From: Chaenocephalus aceratus
Lineage: Eukaryota; Chordata; Actinopteri; Perciformes; Channichthyidae
Assembly: GCA_023974075.1 (NCBI GenBank)
Contig: CM043797.1
Coordinates: 11,400,401 to 11,464,400 of the forward strand
Reading direction: 5' to 3'
DNA: 64,000 nt
This document shows, piece after piece, positions 61,656 to 64,000 of this stretch. The notes below the pieces were generated by a model. The model was not told the DNA's origin and ran no database searches. It saw only the letters and a list, made by a program, of their open reading frames with translations. The stretch's first letter is position 1. Each line of letters begins with the position of its first letter. The translations under genes were made by a program, and so were the position numbers.

Positions 61656-62289
61656 TGTGATGGCCACAGCCACACAGGGTAAACCAACTACACTGCATCC
61701 TCATCTTCAGTAGTTTTGCTTTAGTGCAGCTACAATAAAACATGCCAATTAACACCACACATTTGCTCTAGATGGTAAACTCTTTATTTGATTGTAATCT
61801 GACATTACTTCAAACATTTTAGCACAGCTAATACACAAGTATTTGTTTGTATTAATTACATTCTTTATCTCTTGAGTTACCATATCCATTGGGGGAGGTT
61901 ACTTCCTGGTTCAGCAAAGGGCGTGGCCGAGCGCTGAGGGCTCATAAATACTGCAAGGAGCCAATTGGGACAGATTGGGACAAACCACCTGCTTCCATGT
62001 CAAAAGGGGGATTTGGGTTTTGTCAGTGTCCTTTGTGTATGATGTGACTATTAATTATCCCTTGGGTTCAACTTGGTTTGGCCAAGCCACTATATAGGTT
62101 CCTTGGTTTTTCATTGTAGGAGGTCCGTTTGTTGAGTTAACACCTGTTATGTTTCTTTGAGGTATTTTCTGTTGACCTCTTTTATAGGCCTTGCTATTAT
62201 ATGATGTTTTGTGGATTTTTGGGTAAATAAAAACCCTAGTTTATTTAAACCATCCTGTGTCCTGTTGTCTTACTGCTTGGTCCCTGACA
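61656..62289 (+). mobile_element. 5' LTR of a Ty3/Gypsy element
   Basis: Starts TGTGATGG and ends CCTGACA. It contains a TATATA box at 62091-62096 and an AATAAA at 62226-62231 in the right order for U3, R and U5. The text just after it (attggtggcagtggtggga) has the TGG expected of a tRNA primer site. The second LTR would be past the window. Confidence 0.7.
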
Positions 62290-62371
62290 ATTGGTGGCAG
62301 TGGTGGGATCATTCAGTGGAGGACACGGGTGTTTTTTTCCACCTTATTTTCTTTTTTTTTAAAAAGAAAAG

Positions 62372-64000
62372 ATGCAGCGTCCGGGACGTGGAGGGATAAT
62401 TACAAGGACACCGGGAGGACCGACAAGCCTTTCAAATGTCCAGGAGAAGCAAGCCAGTAGTGAAGAGGAGGACAATGGGGCCTCTGGAGTGGTAGAAAGC
62501 ACTGAGGGTGAAGGTAAGGAGCCATCCATGTCGGACCTGGTGGCCCTGCTTCAGGCTCATATGGGGCAGACGGAGGCTCAAGCGGCAAAGCAGAGCGAGA
62601 TAACTACAAGACAGGAACAGCGGTTTGAAACAATGCGACAGCAGTTTCAGCTTTTGCATTTAGAAGTTCAGGCCAGAACATCTCTAGTACCAGATTCTCT
62701 GTCCGCAGACCCGGATCCATCAGAGGTGGAAGTCTTACCATCCACCAGCAACCATCCTCAGGTGCAAGCGGAGTTTTTTACCATGGCTGCCCATCCAAAC
62801 CTTGCAGGTCAGTCTCGCACACACCATGAGCCCAGAATGGAAAGATTAACGGACAATGACGACATTGAACACTTTCTGATTACATTTGAACGGACTGCTA
62901 TAGCATGCCGGTGGCAGAAAGCAGATTGGGTTTTTCACTTGTTACCATTGCTTACTGGCAAAGCTAGAGGTGCTTATGTGCATATGGACATTGATGATTC
63001 CCTTGACTATGACCAAGTAAAATCTGCTATTCTTTCTAAGTATGACATCAACCCTTAGACCTAAAGGCAAAGATTTCGTTCCTTGGAGTTTAACCCTGAC
63101 GAGAGCCCCAAGGAGTTGTATGTAAGACTCAAGGAACTTTATGGGAAATGGATCCAACCAAAAGGTAAATCCATACATGAAATTGGTGAAATAATCATAC
63201 TAGAGCAATATTTGAGAATGTTGTCCCCTGAGCTTCAAGTCTGGATCCGAGAGCGTGACCCAGGATCGGCGATGGAGGCTGCTGGACTGGTTGACGTCTT
63301 TGTTGCTGCCCGTAATAAAGGACAGCAATGGAGCTATAACTCATGGAGTTCAAAGGATCGACACAAACCAGCTCGACAGTACGATCAGGAGGCACCCTCC
63401 GGTGTGGGTAAGCCTCCCATGTGGGAAAAGCAGTCAGCTAGCAGCCCATTTAAACCTCTTGGTAAAAAGCCAATTTGTTATCTCTGTGGAATAGAAGGCC
63501 ATATAAAACCTATGTGCCCCCAAAATGCAGCCAAAATGACACAAATGTGCTTTGTGCCTCGCCCTCATATTGAGCATGTGCGTAAGGATGACCAGTCTAT
63601 TAAGATGACACTCATAGAAGTTAATGGACAGATTATCAAGGCCTTGCTGGATTCTGGGAGTAGTCAGACTCTTGTACACTGGAAGTTTGTACCACCCAAC
63701 ATTATTAGCATAAGAGACACGATCCCAATCTGTTGTGTGCATGGAGATGAGAAATGCTATTCGACAGCTGACATGTACATAAAAGTAGAGGGTCAAACTT
63801 ACCTCTTGAACATTGGGGTTGTTGATAACTTGCCTTATCCAGCGGTGCTGGGGCGAGATCTTCCAGTGCTGTTTGATTTGTTGGAGGGGAAGCAAAGCCA
63901 AAAATGTAATGTTGTAGTTACTAGAGCACAGGCAAAATCACCAAATGAGCACTCTGAGACTCTTAGTGCTTTACCTTTTTTCAATCAGGAGCTTGACACA
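62372..64000 (+). mobile_element. gag-pol: Ty3/Gypsy gag and protease, with stops in gag, truncated by window
   Basis: ATG at 62372, 83 bp after the LTR. Gag has a Glu-rich start, a coiled stretch with many Gln and a SCAN-like capsid region (FHLLPLLTGKARGAY, then SKYDINP). Two in-frame stops lie three codons apart (63056-63058 TAG, 63062-63064 TAA). The same frame then stays open to 64000: the rest of the capsid, a zinc knuckle CX2CX4HX4C (CYLCGIEGHIKPMC, about 63478) and an aspartic protease with the LLDSGSS active site (about 63650) and AVLGRDLP. RT and integrase would follow outside the window. The element is young enough to stay open for about 310 codons after the stops. Confidence 0.85.

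Noticed and set aside
63434..63901. 155-codon minus-strand frame at the right end
   Set aside because: It is the shadow of the Gypsy zinc knuckle and protease on the plus strand.

Overview
This is vertebrate genomic DNA, most likely from a teleost fish. It has large spliced genes with GT-AG introns, long (GT)n microsatellites and a dense load of fish-type mobile elements: many short hAT-type elements with 8-bp target duplications, piggyBac-like and Tc1-like pieces, L2-type LINEs, Ty3/Gypsy retrotransposons and an old retroviral env fragment. Species cannot be told from the sequence. The window is a tandem pair of alpha-2-macroglobulin (a2m) genes on the + strand. Copy 1 enters from the left inside intron 3 and has exons 4 to 36 (775-16407). 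Copy 2 is complete (30022-55770): 36 coding exons join without a phase conflict into a 1453-residue reading frame with signal peptide, bait region, thioester motif and C-terminal receptor-binding domain. I found no break in either copy. The two copies match through exons and most introns, so the duplication is fairly recent, but the bait region in exons 17-18 differs strongly. Layout: 1-16.8 kb copy 1; 16.9-20.7 kb a minus-strand Gypsy remnant (LTR, integrase) with a nested hAT element; 20.7-22.4 kb a minus-strand L2-like LINE endonuclease fragment; 22.5-23.0 kb a Tc1-like fragment with a perfect hairpin; 23.0-25.0 kb a minus-strand endogenous retroviral env remnant with a probable LTR; 25-29.7 kb intergenic DNA with a piggyBac-like MITE, LINE scraps and a frameshifted Cys-rich ORF; 29.76-30.02 kb a 165-bp GT repeat and the copy 2 promoter; 30.0-55.8 kb copy 2, whose intron 2 holds two related hAT MITEs and an L2-like LINE; 56.2-59.7 kb a relic a2m exon, an LTR of the same Gypsy family and nested hAT elements; 60.0-61.6 kb a tandem-repeat-bearing repetitive element; 61.66-64.0 kb the 5' LTR, gag and protease of a second Gypsy element. 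The a2m products are expected to be secreted broad-range protease inhibitors that trap proteases after bait cleavage and thioester activation. The rest of the window is mobile DNA that has shaped the locus. Several insertions in copy 2 have an exact empty site in copy 1, which gives a relative order of events.
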